Source: Runella sp. SP2
GTDB taxonomy: Bacteria; Bacteroidota; Bacteroidia; Cytophagales; Spirosomataceae
Length of the DNA stretch: 64,000 bases
Reading direction: 5' to 3'
Assembly: GCF_003711225.1 (NCBI RefSeq)
Contig: NZ_CP031030.1
Coordinates: 682,001 to 746,000, forward strand
Below are positions 8,982-17,222 of this stretch, one piece after another. The notes under the pieces were generated by a model that worked only from the letters and a program-made list of their open reading frames with translations, did not search any database and was not told the origin of the DNA. Position numbers and translations under genes: made by a program. Positions within the stretch are counted from its first letter, which is position 1. The number at the start of each line of letters is the position of its first letter.

Positions 8982-10430
8982 ATGACTAAACCCGCTTCTT
9001 CACCCACGCTTTCCCGTCAGTTGGGGCTGCTGAGCCTCACCGCGACGGGGATTTGCTCCATGATTGGAGCTTCCATTTACATTGTGCCCATTATGATTCA
9101 GCGCAACGTGCCTGGCATTGGCCCGTACGTATTGCCTGCGTTTTTGTTGGCGGCCGTTCCTGCGTTGTTGGCGGCTTTTGCCTACGCCAGTTTATCGTCG
9201 GCCATGCCCCAAGCGGGCGGGAGCTACGTTTTTGCCAGCCGAGGCTTGCATCCGTACTTGGGCTTTGTGGCGAGTTTTTCGCAGTGGTTTGGCCTCACGA
9301 TTGTCATTGGCGTCATTTGCTACGTCATTGTGCCGTTTTTTAGGGACATTGCCAATGCACTCGGCTGGGACACGACTGCGCAGTTGCTTGAAACGGGCTG
9401 GGTAAGGCTCACGTTGGCATTGGCGTTGCTGTGGACGTTTGTGGGAATAAATATGCGCGGATTGGCGTTTTACGAACGCACCCTCATTCCGCTCATGGTG
9501 TTGATGTTTGTGCTGGGAGCCATTGTCATTGTAGCGGGTTTTTACTTCAATCATGCTGATTTTGTCGCGGCTTTGGCTATAAAAGAAAACCGTGCGATTT
9601 CTATTTCGAGCGTGGCTACGTTTGACTGGAGCACGTTTTTGTCGGCAGGTGCGGTGTTGTTTGCCAGTTTTATTGGGTTTGATTCCATTGCGCAGGCAGG
9701 GGGAGAGGCCAAAAACCCTGAGCAAATGCTGCCCCGTGCCATCGCCTTGGCGGTACTCATCGTAGGCTGTTTTTACTTCGTATTTACGGCGGCTGTTTAC
9801 CACGCTATTCCATGGCAGTACATTGCCGAAGAAGCCAGCAAAAAAGACATTTCGGCCCCTGGACTCTTTAGTATTTTATTGACCCCGCAGTGGGGTGTTG
9901 CCATTTTGGTAGGAGCGACCATTGCCTTGGTCAACGACCTTCCTGCCATGTTGTTATCGGTGTCACGCTTGCTTTTTGCGTGGGCCGAAGATGGCATTTT
10001 CCCCAAAACCCTTGCCGACATCGACCCCCACACGCACACGCCCAAACGTGCCTTGCTGTTGAGCGGAGGCATGGCGACGATTGGGATATTGGGAAGCCAT
10101 TTTGCCAGCGATTTTTTCTTGGGAGTTGACATCATGGTGACCAGTATGTTGGTCAATTTTTTACTGATGTGCATTACCTTATTGACCCTCCCCAAACGCA
10201 ACCCTGCCATTGCGCAGCGCATCAAAGTATTGGCGTCGCCTTGGCTTCGTCGTACGTTGGCGTGGGCAGGTATTGGGTGTTTGGTGGCATTTTTGGGAAT
10301 ACACGTGTGGAAAGACCTTCAGGCGTCGGTGGGAGCGTGGTATTTTCATTCCACCTACGTGTGGCTTTTGGTGATGGGAGCGGCTTCGCTGATTTATGTT
10401 CGCAGAAAACCGTTGAGTGACAACGATTAA
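8982..10430 (+). CDS. APC-family amino acid permease
   Basis: The 482-residue protein has about 12 hydrophobic helices. Its first helix motif, TGICSMIGASIYIVP, is the substrate-binding unwound helix of APC superfamily transporters. A QAGGSYVFASRGLHP segment follows helix 2 as in other amino acid antiporters or permeases. It should sit in the inner membrane and import amino acids or amines; specificity cannot be deduced. It begins 24 bp after the esterase gene and is followed after 12 bp by the AKR-RidA fusion and then an acyltransferase, so these three probably form one transcript. Confidence 0.9.
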   Translation: MTKPASSPTLSRQLGLLSLTATGICSMIGASIYIVPIMIQRNVPGIGPYVLPAFLLAAVPALLAAFAYASLSSAMPQAGGSYVFASRGLHPYLGFVASFSQWFGLTIVIGVICYVIVPFFRDIANALGWDTTAQLLETGWVRLTLALALLWTFVGINMRGLAFYERTLIPLMVLMFVLGAIVIVAGFYFNHADFVAALAIKENRAISISSVATFDWSTFLSAGAVLFASFIGFDSIAQAGGEAKNPEQMLPRAIALAVLIVGCFYFVFTAAVYHAIPWQYIAEEASKKDISAPGLFSILLTPQWGVAILVGATIALVNDLPAMLLSVSRLLFAWAEDGIFPKTLADIDPHTHTPKRALLLSGGMATIGILGSHFASDFFLGVDIMVTSMLVNFLLMCITLLTLPKRNPAIAQRIKVLASPWLRRTLAWAGIGCLVAFLGIHVWKDLQASVGAWYFHSTYVWLLVMGAASLIYVRRKPLSDND

Positions 10431-10442
10431 CGATACAAACGA

Positions 10443-11888
10443 ATGCAGACTTTAGTAACCCCCGATTTTAAAACGTCCAACGTTATTACGGGGCTTTGGC
10501 AAATTGCCGACATGGAGCGCGATGGGCGTTCGTTGGATTTGGACGCGGCCGCACGGGCGTTGGTTCCGTACGTGGAAGCAGGTTTTACGACCTTCGACAT
10601 GGCCGACCACTACGGTTCGGCAGAAATCATTGCGGGAATTTTACACAAAAAATACGTTCCCAAAGATTCGGTGCAACTGCTGACCAAATGGGTGCCGACG
10701 CCAGGGAAATTAACCAAAGAGCAGGTGCGCGAAGCAGTGCAAACCTCGCTCCAACGAATGCAGCTCGACACCCTCGATTTGCTGCAATACCACGCTTGGA
10801 ACTACGCCGACCCCGCCTGGCTCGACCAGCTGTTTTGGCTGCAAGAACTGCAAGAAGAAGGACTTATCAGGCATCTCGGTTTGACCAATTTTGACACCGC
10901 TCACCTGAAAATGGTACTGGACAGTGGTATCAAGGTGGTGTCCAACCAAGTGTGTTTTTCGCTGCTCGACCAGCGGGCGCAACGCTTTATGCTGGACGTG
11001 TGCCAACAATACGGCGTAAAACTACTGGCGTTTGGTACGGTAGCGGGTGGTTTTTTGAGCGAAAAATGGCTGGGAAAACCCGAACCGACCCAAGATAATT
11101 TGGCGACGTGGTCGCAGATGAAATACAAACGGTTTATTGACCAAGCAGGAAGCTGGGAACAATTTCAACAATTGCTTTCGACGCTCTCGACGATTGCGCA
11201 GCGGCACTCGTTGGACATGGCCAACGTGGCGAGTCGCTACATCATGGAGCAGCGTGGCGTAGGTGGGGTGATTATTGGGGCACGACCCAGTCAAAGCGAG
11301 CACATACAATCGAACCGTCGTTTGTTTGAACTCCAACTTTCGCAGGAAGAAAAGGCTCAAATTGACGCTGTTTTGGGATTACTAAACCCCATTCAGGGCG
11401 ATTGTGGCGACGAATACCGCAAGCCGCCCTTCCTCACAGCCTCGGGCGATTTGAGCCACCACATTGCGAGTTTTCCCGCGCCTTATGCCACCAAAACGGG
11501 TCACGACGGGCGCACTCACGCCCTGAGTGGGACGATTTGGGAAGACATTGCGGGCTTTAGCCGTGCCGTAAAACGCGGCAACAAAATTGTGATTTCGGGT
11601 ACGACGGCCACCCATGGCCACCGCGCGATTGGCGGAAACGACCCCGCTTCGCAGGCTCATTTTATCATCGACAAGTTGGAAGGAGCGTTGCAGTCGCTGG
11701 GGGCACGCCTCGAAGACGTCGTTCGAACCCGAATTTTCATTCGTAACATCGACGATTGGGAGCCGATTGCGCTCGCCCACGGGGTTCGGTTTGCGACGAT
11801 TCAACCCGCCAATACGATGGTGCGGGCCGATTTGATTGGCGACGAATACTTGGTCGAAATGGAAGCCGATGCGATGATTGAACCATAA
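10443..11888 (+). CDS. Aldo/keto reductase fused to a RidA/YjgF domain
   Basis: Residues 1 to about 325 form an aldo/keto reductase with its catalytic tetrad visible: Asp52, Tyr57, Lys82 and His117. Residues about 355-481 form a RidA/YjgF/UK114 domain with its conserved Arg (VVRTRIFIRN) and a late Glu (VEMEADA), the residues active RidA enzymes use to hydrolyse imines. The reductase would use NAD(P)H on a carbonyl, and RidA would turn an enamine/imine into a carbonyl, so the fusion could couple imine hydrolysis to ketone reduction. This coupling is inferred. It lies 12 bp after an APC permease, suggesting use of an imported amino compound. Confidence 0.9.
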   Translation: MQTLVTPDFKTSNVITGLWQIADMERDGRSLDLDAAARALVPYVEAGFTTFDMADHYGSAEIIAGILHKKYVPKDSVQLLTKWVPTPGKLTKEQVREAVQTSLQRMQLDTLDLLQYHAWNYADPAWLDQLFWLQELQEEGLIRHLGLTNFDTAHLKMVLDSGIKVVSNQVCFSLLDQRAQRFMLDVCQQYGVKLLAFGTVAGGFLSEKWLGKPEPTQDNLATWSQMKYKRFIDQAGSWEQFQQLLSTLSTIAQRHSLDMANVASRYIMEQRGVGGVIIGARPSQSEHIQSNRRLFELQLSQEEKAQIDAVLGLLNPIQGDCGDEYRKPPFLTASGDLSHHIASFPAPYATKTGHDGRTHALSGTIWEDIAGFSRAVKRGNKIVISGTTATHGHRAIGGNDPASQAHFIIDKLEGALQSLGARLEDVVRTRIFIRNIDDWEPIALAHGVRFATIQPANTMVRADLIGDEYLVEMEADAMIEP

Positions 11889-11910
11889 AAGTGAAGGGGA
11901 AAACGCAAGT

Positions 11911-12702
11911 ATGACGAAAGACTTTAACACCGCTTGGCGCAAAACGGCCTCGACCATTTACCAAAAACCCAACGATTCTAAAATTTTTGGGTCGGTGGAG
12001 GTGGACATTACGGAGCTGGAACAATACATCCAACAACAGCGCAAAGCGGGGGTGAAAATTACGTTAACGCATTTTTTTCTGTTGGCCACCGCCCGCGCTC
12101 TTCGCGACGAAGTTCCTGAGTTTAATACCTACGTCAAACGCGGCACCATCGTACCTTTTCCGAGCATCGACGCTACGGTGAGTGTCTTGATGGCCAACGG
12201 TGAAATGGGTTCGGTGAAAATGCAACACATTGACAAACATACCCTTGCGACGCTGGCCGAGGCGTTGAGGCAGGCGATTCAGGAGGCGCAAAAGGGCGAC
12301 GATACCTCTAAAAAACAGAAAGAAACCTTGGCGCGTATTCCGTGGCCCTTCCGCGACTACGTCTATCGCCTGATTCGGTACCTGACCGTGCGCTTGGGGT
12401 GGACGATTCCAGGTTTGGGGCTTTCGGCCAACAATTTTGGCGCGTTTTTTCTTTCCAACATCGGCAGCATTGGGCTGGACATGGGCTATCCCGCCTTGTT
12501 TCCCTCGGCTAATGTCTCCTTTGTGTTGATTTTAGGGGGCGTTTCCCAAAAACCGTGGGTGGTAAACGGCCAAGTCGTTCCCCGCACAATTCTTTCGCTC
12601 GGTGCCGCCCTCGACCACCGCGTAGTGGACGCCTCGCACGGGGGAAAGTTATTTAAATACCTCAAAAAAATGATTGCAAACCCTAGTTTGCTCGAACGCT
12701 AA
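11911..12702 (+). CDS. Stand-alone 2-oxoacid dehydrogenase E2-type acyltransferase domain
   Basis: I chose ATG 11911 because a purine-rich AAGTGAAGGGGAAAA lies just upstream. An in-frame TTG at 11878 would overlap the previous gene. The 263 residues correspond only to the catalytic domain of dihydrolipoamide acyltransferases, including the active-site DHRVVDAS motif near the C-terminus with the expected His and Asp. The lipoyl and E1/E3-binding domains of normal E2 proteins are missing, so it cannot be an ordinary complex core. It may act as a CAT-like acetyl/acyl transferase on a free substrate. It is the third gene of the permease, AKR-RidA, E2 run. Confidence 0.85.
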   Translation: MTKDFNTAWRKTASTIYQKPNDSKIFGSVEVDITELEQYIQQQRKAGVKITLTHFFLLATARALRDEVPEFNTYVKRGTIVPFPSIDATVSVLMANGEMGSVKMQHIDKHTLATLAEALRQAIQEAQKGDDTSKKQKETLARIPWPFRDYVYRLIRYLTVRLGWTIPGLGLSANNFGAFFLSNIGSIGLDMGYPALFPSANVSFVLILGGVSQKPWVVNGQVVPRTILSLGAALDHRVVDASHGGKLFKYLKKMIANPSLLER

Positions 12703-13085
12703 TGGGTACCCAAGCAACGCCCATTTGTCACCTCGACGAAGGAGAGGTCTAACACCCCACGCCTCTAGCCCCCTCCGCCACAATTTTTAAAAAATTTTTA
12801 GGAATTAGGCAGTTAGTTTTGAATTCAACTAATCTTTGGGATATATTTACAAAGCGACATACACCTTTGCTTTTTCGCCCTAATTGGTTTTTAGATATGT
12901 TTTGGGTGGAATCGTTTTGCTGGTGAGACGGATGAGATTTTTGGGGCGATAATGGGTGTGTACAATACAAAAAGTACGACACCTAAAGTTAAATCGAATA
13001 CTGGAATAGTGTAAATACAAAAAGTACTGTAGGACTTTCGTGTGTTTGAGAGTTAGCGGTAATTATAATCAAACAAACCTAAATA
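12703..13085. other. Gene-free boundary before the accessory zone
   Basis: No credible gene is seen in these 383 bp. The left part keeps the base composition of the core; the right part becomes AT-rich. A 14-bp direct repeat AATACAAAAAGTAC occurs at 12964-12977 and 13014-13027, with starts exactly 50 bp apart. It could be a pair of operator sites for the AIPR gene or a scar of insertion; nothing else supports either idea. Confidence 0.5.
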
Positions 13086-14789
13086 ATGGCAAGCATAAAT
13101 GATTTCAAGCTCGTAAATGAGAAAAGTAAAAAATACTTTGACCTTTTCTCAAAACTTATGGATGCCTCATTTGAGAACCTTACAGAAATAAAGCGAGTTC
13201 GGTATGGTTTTTATTTTTTTATGTTAGAGAACATATGTGACATTAAAGATGTTCTAGATATTTGTGATTTAATAACTGATATGGATTTTAATAAAGAGAT
13301 TTTCGGAGAGACATTTGAAGATTACGGCATTGATGCAATCTATATTGACAAGGAAAATCGAATAATTAATTTGTTTAACTTTAAGTTTAGAGAAAAATTT
13401 AATAAAGATAAATCTCAGAGTATTAATGAAACTGTCATATCAACAAAATTTGTTAATGCTTTAATAAATGAAAATATAAGCCATTTAGATAATAAACTTA
13501 AAAAATATGCTCAACTCATAGTTGATAATTTAAATAGTAACGAAGTATGGGAATGGAAACTATACGTTGTGTCAAATGAGAGTGTAGAATTAAACAGAAA
13601 TGAACCTAGTCTAAAGCAATTGGAGCAATTATATGACTTAGAAATAATTCCACTTGGCCTTAATAATATAAAAGAACTAATGTCCTTAAGACCAGAACCA
13701 ATTAATGCAAAATTAATAGTAGACAAGGATGCAATTATGTCTTTTTCGGAAAGTTCAATCTCTTCATCAAAATCCTATATTTTAAGATTACCTATAAACG
13801 AATTAATTAGGATTTCTGTAAGAAGTAAGGAAGTAAGGATGAACTATGGAATAGAGGATTATACATCATTATTTAAAGAAGAACTTGAGTTTTCAGTTCT
13901 TTTTGATAATGTAAGGGGGTTTGTAATGAATTCTAAATATAATGATAATATTGAAAAAACATTAATTAGTAACCCTACCAAATTCTTTATGTATAATAAT
14001 GGAATAACGATTACTGCAAATGATGTCTCAGCTGAACCAGTCAATGCAGGTAAAAAAGTTATTCTTACAATTAATAATTTTCAAGTATTAAATGGTGGAC
14101 AATCACTAAGAACAATCCACAATTTCAATAAAAAGTCAGCTACTAATATTATAGAGAATCTAGCCAATAGTGAAATTCTTGTTAGAGTATTTAAGACAAC
14201 GTCTGATACTGGACTAATAAACAAGATTGCTGAGTATACAAATAGCCAAAATGCAATTTCAAGTATAGATTTAAAATCTTTAAGTTCCGAGCAAATTGAA
14301 ATAGAACAATTTTTAGATGTAAATAACATTATCTATGCGCGAAAAAATGGAGACACAGGTATTTCATCTAACAAGTCTTATGATTACAAGATTAGTATGG
14401 AGCGACTTGGACAAATTTTATTTTCTATAAATGGTTTTCCAGAAAAAGCATCTAACCAAAAGAAAGATATTTTTGAAAAGTATTATGACAGTATATTTGG
14501 CTCGGAATCCCTTGACTTAAATAAGCTTCCAACTTTTATTAGGAATTATTTTTTAATAAAACACAAGTATGATACAAACTCCAAGGGTTACTTGAGTAGT
14601 GAGCAAAAAATTTTCTATATTGTATATATTAATCAGCATTTGGAGGAGTCATTAGATAAACAAATTGAAAGATTTGAAGAACTTATTTCTTCCTTTGAAC
14701 CAGAAGGAAACAAAAATATCGCTGACTCTAGAAAACTTATTCAACTGAAATTTAGAGAATATGTCGAGGCAGAATTAAAAATAAAGTAA
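13086..14789 (+). CDS. AIPR-family abortive phage infection protein
   Basis: The 567-residue product matches the AIPR family (abortive infection phage resistance protein). Core motifs are FFMYNNGITI (near 300), VLNGGQSLRTI (near 333) and a following segment with NKIAEYTNSQNAISSIDLKS. The N-terminal third looks like a PD-(D/E)XK nuclease fold, with Asp83 in DYGIDAIYID and an NFK triad end (Asn98, Lys100); this reading is an inference. AIPR proteins occur as stand-alone abortive-infection genes and in restriction-linked loci; no partner is adjacent here. The gene is strongly AT-rich against its left neighbours, which points to horizontal transfer. Its last 50 bp lie inside a 114-bp tandem duplication. 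Confidence 0.85.
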   Translation: MASINDFKLVNEKSKKYFDLFSKLMDASFENLTEIKRVRYGFYFFMLENICDIKDVLDICDLITDMDFNKEIFGETFEDYGIDAIYIDKENRIINLFNFKFREKFNKDKSQSINETVISTKFVNALINENISHLDNKLKKYAQLIVDNLNSNEVWEWKLYVVSNESVELNRNEPSLKQLEQLYDLEIIPLGLNNIKELMSLRPEPINAKLIVDKDAIMSFSESSISSSKSYILRLPINELIRISVRSKEVRMNYGIEDYTSLFKEELEFSVLFDNVRGFVMNSKYNDNIEKTLISNPTKFFMYNNGITITANDVSAEPVNAGKKVILTINNFQVLNGGQSLRTIHNFNKKSATNIIENLANSEILVRVFKTTSDTGLINKIAEYTNSQNAISSIDLKSLSSEQIEIEQFLDVNNIIYARKNGDTGISSNKSYDYKISMERLGQILFSINGFPEKASNQKKDIFEKYYDSIFGSESLDLNKLPTFIRNYFLIKHKYDTNSKGYLSSEQKIFYIVYINQHLEESLDKQIERFEELISSFEPEGNKNIADSRKLIQLKFREYVEAELKIK

Positions 14790-14967
14790 CTACCACTAAT
14801 AACTAAGCATTCGTGGTACCTGCAACCCAAGCCATGAAATTCCCGAAAGCGTTTTCAACTGAAATTTAGAGAATATGTCGAGGCAGAATTAAAAATAAAG
14901 TAACTACCACTAATAACTAAGCATTCGTGGTACCTGCAACCCAAGCCATGAAATTCCCGAAAGCGTT
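14740..14967. repeat. 114-bp perfect tandem duplication over the AIPR 3' end
   Basis: Positions 14740-14853 and 14854-14967 are identical copies by eye. The first covers the last 50 bp of the AIPR coding sequence with its stop plus 64 bp of downstream DNA; the second repeats all of it, giving a silent extra copy of the gene end. The lack of visible divergence suggests a recent replication-slippage event. Each copy ends in CCCGAAAGCGTT, and the second is followed by CGGGATT, so the junction lies inside a small palindrome. Confidence 0.95.
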
Positions 14968-15022
14968 CGGGATTAAACGAAACTCGGGCGGGCGGCCAGC
15001 CTGGCGGTGAGAGCTCACCAAA

Positions 15023-15141
15023 CCCGATGGCTCGAACGTCACGTTCGTGTCTTTGATTATCAGGCTTCCAGCCTTGCATTTTCCCTTCCAAGGCTAGAAG
15101 CCTCGGAATAGTGAGCACGAGCGATACGCTCGCGCTAACGT
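15023..15141 (+). repeat. Family A structured dispersed repeat, copy 1
   Basis: About 119 bp from CCCGATGG to CGCTAACGT. It contains three possible hairpins: CGAACG/CGTTCG, a long imperfect one AGGCTTCCAGCCTT with AAGGCTAGAAGCCT, and CGAGCG-ATA-CGCTCG. Four other copies are at 15421, 16122, 17034 and (reverse) 39709. No coding capacity is apparent. It resembles a REP/MITE-like element. Here it abuts the truncated wHTH reading frame. Confidence 0.9.
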
Positions 15142-15414
15142 GCAGAAAAGTTTCTAATTCGTTTTCTTTCAAACTTATTGCTCAAAGGAAATTATTCGCT
15201 CAAAAACCGTGAAATGCACGTCCTTTTTGACACTGTAAATGACACTGTATTTTCATTGATTAAGCAAAACAACAAAATAACGGCTAACGAAATAAGTGAG
15301 CATTTGAAAATGAGTTTAAGTACTGTAAGACGAAAAATCAAAGAACTTAGAAACAATGGAAGGATAGAGCGTGTTGGTAGTGATAAAACAGGGTATTGGA
15401 AGATAATTGAATAA
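15139..15414 (+). pseudogene. Winged-helix DNA-binding fragment (probably a gene remnant)
   Basis: The reading frame is open from 15139, just at the end of repeat copy 1, to TAA 15412-15414. The first possible start is TTG 15178, giving 78 residues. The visible part is one winged helix-turn-helix: KITANEISEHLKMSLSTVRRKIKELRNNGRIERVG, ending in GYWKII. This arrangement is typical of the extreme C-terminus of larger AlbA_2/ATP-binding transcriptional regulators with a terminal wHTH. I therefore read it as a 3' remnant whose 5' part was lost at the repeat. It could instead be a small free regulator, but the start is poor. Confidence 0.65.
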
Positions 15415-15420
15415 ATAACC

Positions 15421-15540
15421 CCCGATGGCGCGAACGTCTCGTTCGTGTCTTTAATTATCAGGCTTCCAGCCTTTCATTTTTCCCTTCCAAGGCTATAAGC
15501 CTCGGAATAGTGAGCACGAGCGATACGCCCGCGCTATCGT
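15421..15540 (+). repeat. Family A structured dispersed repeat, copy 2
   Basis: This copy starts six bases after the wHTH stop and runs from CCCGATGGCGCGAACG to GCGCTATCGT. It is a near-full-length copy of the family, with one change (AAGGCTATAAGCCT) in the long stem. The rest of the gap to 15752 contains no gene that I can support. Confidence 0.9.
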
Positions 15541-15722
15541 AGTTTTTGACACAATGGCGGGTGAAGTGGTTCATTAAACATTTTACCTTGCATCAATCCC
15601 AAAATCTTTCGGGAGGGTGTATTGGTAGTTTTTTACTCATAAATCCGTCCAAATGCAAAGCCCTATCCATTATGCCCCCTTCTAAAACAACAGAAAACAA
15701 GCAACTTAGCCCAAATATTTTG

Positions 15723-15730
15723 TAAATTTG
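15723..15730 (+). promoter_or_regulatory. Bacteroidota -7 box of the Fic antitoxin gene
   Basis: TAAATTTG fits the TAnnTTTG consensus and lies 22 bp before the ATG at 15753, which would give a short leader. No convincing -33 TTG was found at the usual 19-20 bp distance, so only the -7 element is claimed. Confidence 0.5.
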
Positions 15731-15752
15731 ATAAGAATTTAAAATTAAAAAA

Positions 15753-15974
15753 ATGTTCAACACAATTGAAATAGACAGAAGCAACCTTACAATAATGGGT
15801 GTTAAGTTTTCGGACTTGAAAACCTTAGAAAGCACTGCAAACGCTCTGGGAAGTAATATGTTTGAAGGATTTAAACCTACACCAAAAGGAGTTGAAATTA
15901 TAAGAGACTATGTGACAGGCAAAATATCACTCACAGAACTTGTGGCATTTGCCAAACAAAAAGCCTATGTCTAA
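15753..15974 (+). CDS. Fic-associated antitoxin (VbhA/FicA-like)
   Basis: The 73-residue protein contains SNMFEG, which fits the inhibitory motif [S/T]xxxE[G/N] of class I Fic antitoxins. In those proteins the Glu enters the active site of the Fic AMP-transferase and blocks ATP. The following PTPKGVEIIRDYVTGKISLTELVAFAK is also typical of VbhA-like antitoxins (a motif near residues 42-69). Its stop overlaps the start of a Fic N-terminus by 8 bp (15967-15974), the usual layout of a fic toxin-antitoxin pair. The toxin itself is cut off by a repeat, so this antitoxin now has no visible partner. Confidence 0.75.
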   Translation: MFNTIEIDRSNLTIMGVKFSDLKTLESTANALGSNMFEGFKPTPKGVEIIRDYVTGKISLTELVAFAKQKAYV

Positions 15975-16155
15975 CTCCTATAAATACATAGACCCTGACT
16001 ACACCTACACTGACCCCAAGACAGGACTTTTACGGAATTTACAAGACATTACCGACCCCGATGTTTTGCTCTTTGTTGAAAGTGGTGCGGTAACAAAGAG
16101 GCTTAAAGAACTCTACGAAAACCCGATGGCGCGAACATCTCGTTCGTGTCTTTAA
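15967..16155 (+). pseudogene. Fic toxin, 5' stub only, truncated at repeat copy 3
   Basis: From ATG 15967 about 51 residues look like the N-terminus of Fic-family proteins: SYKYIDPDYTYTDPKTGLL, then a DITDPDVLL segment and KRLKELYENP. The reading frame then enters repeat copy 3 at 16122 and stops at 16155 after 11 repeat-encoded residues. The catalytic HxFx(D/E)GNGR motif and all the Fic core helices are absent from the stub and from the DNA after the repeat. This is therefore a broken toxin gene. AMPylation activity is impossible from this fragment. Confidence 0.8.
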
Positions 16156-16235
16156 TTATCAGGCTTCCAGCCTTTCATTTTTTCCTTCCAAGGCTAGAAG
16201 CCTCGGAATAGTGAGCACGAGCGAAACACTTGCGC
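16122..16235 (+). repeat. Family A structured dispersed repeat, copy 3 (interrupts fic)
   Basis: The copy starts with CCCGATGGCGCGAACATCTCG inside the Fic reading frame. It is more divergent on its right side (CGAAACACTTGCGCGAAGC). Its left boundary is exactly where resemblance to Fic ends, so arrival of this element, or a deletion ending at it, removed the toxin body. Confidence 0.9.
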
Positions 16236-16260
16236 GAAGCACTCCGCTCGTATCATCTGA

Positions 16261-16911
16261 TTAGTTGGCTATTTTCCAGGTTATGTCTTTATTGTCTCTG
16301 AAACTATCAATACCTTTTTCATGGCTTAGAACCAACTGACGCAAAAACGAAGCGCTTTTGTTGATATTTACGTCCAATTTGTCGCTCCCCAATTCAGGAA
16401 AGTTGACGCCATAATGGTATTTATTCAGGTTGACCTCGTTGCCTCTGGCCCCAATTTGTACGTTGTATCCAACATTGGGTTGGAATAAAGTGCCTTTCTG
16501 AACAAAAATACGAAACAAGTATTCTACCTCTTTCGGAGGCTGGAGTTCATCATGAACATACACATAACGATTGCCCAAGAGTTGGAATCGAATGGCTTCC
16601 GATGGATCTGAGGTATTTTGGAAATAATAAGTCATCGTTTCAAGCTCGAACTGCTGACCGCTGACTCCTCTGTCATAGACACTGAGCAAAACGGGTTTTT
16701 CATTTACTTTTTCTACCGAAAAGACTTTTCTTTCGTTTTTTTCATTCACAAACTGAATCGTGTTTTTACCCTCAAAAGCCTTCACCCAAACAGTGGTGCG
16801 CTCCCCAAGGGCTTCTTTGGGGTACGCTACCTCTTCTGGGACAATCGTGGTTTCGTTTTTGCACGCAACATGGCAGAAGATAACCAATAAAATGAGCATT
16901 AGTTGTTTCAT
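16261..16911 (-). CDS. Putative lipoprotein of unknown function
   Basis: The 216-residue product begins with a short hydrophobic export signal and a probable lipidation Cys17 (CHVAC; the -3 residue is unusual for a lipobox). The rest is a soluble, mostly beta-type domain with no motif I recognise. It stands alone on the minus strand between repeat copies 3 and 4 in the accessory zone. The composition is nearer to the core genome than that of the AIPR gene. Confidence 0.6.
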   Translation of the reverse strand: MKQLMLILLVIFCHVACKNETTIVPEEVAYPKEALGERTTVWVKAFEGKNTIQFVNEKNERKVFSVEKVNEKPVLLSVYDRGVSGQQFELETMTYYFQNTSDPSEAIRFQLLGNRYVYVHDELQPPKEVEYLFRIFVQKGTLFQPNVGYNVQIGARGNEVNLNKYHYGVNFPELGSDKLDVNINKSASFLRQLVLSHEKGIDSFRDNKDITWKIAN

Positions 16912-17033
16912 GTGACTATCAGGATTAAGTGTATGTAGCTGTCAACCAATTACTTATTAAAAATGTTTTGATTTTCAATAAGTAATTAAAATGACTCGGT
17001 ATCACATGCGCATTAGAAGTGGCTCTACCGTTG

Positions 17034-17136
17034 CCCGCACGTACCTTTGATTATCAGGCTTTCAGCCTTTCATTTTTCCTTTCCAAGGCTAGAAGCCTCG
17101 GAATAGTGAGTACGAGCGAAACGCCCGCGCTATCGT
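17034..17136 (+). repeat. Family A structured dispersed repeat, copy 4 (left end degenerate)
   Basis: The long-stem part, CTTTGATTATCAGGCTTTCAGCC to AAGGCTAGAAGCCT in short form, and the right end ACGCCCGCGCTATCGT are preserved. The left hairpin is degenerate. The change C to T in the left arm keeps pairing as a G-T wobble. The copy ends 18 bp before the -7 box of the heparinase-like gene, so it now forms the upstream part of that promoter region. Apart from this copy the gap 16912-17222 holds nothing supported. Confidence 0.85.
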
Positions 17137-17154
17137 GCATCGACTAAAAAATCG

Positions 17155-17162
17155 TACTTTTG
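17155..17162 (+). promoter_or_regulatory. Bacteroidota -7 box of the heparinase-like gene
   Basis: TACTTTTG matches TAnnTTTG and lies 60 bp before the ATG at 17223. The -33 region would fall at the end of repeat copy 4, where no good TTG is present. Transcription probably starts near 17169. Confidence 0.5.
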
Positions 17163-17222
17163 CCCCATCATAGGTAAAAATCGACACCTAGCTACTTCCT
17201 AGTTTAGTACGCGCATCCACCA

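Noticed and set aside
9192-9803. 203-residue minus-strand reading frame opposite the APC permease
   Set aside because: It is a shadow of a clearly real gene, with low-complexity basic composition and no motif.
11878-11910. TTG 11878 as start of the E2-type gene
   Set aside because: It overlaps the preceding stop, whereas ATG 11911 has a purine-rich ribosome-binding region.
15023-16235. Integron attC sites between cassettes
   Set aside because: The repeats lack the paired RYYYAAC/GTTRRRY core boxes and no integrase is visible, although the alternating layout is suggestive.
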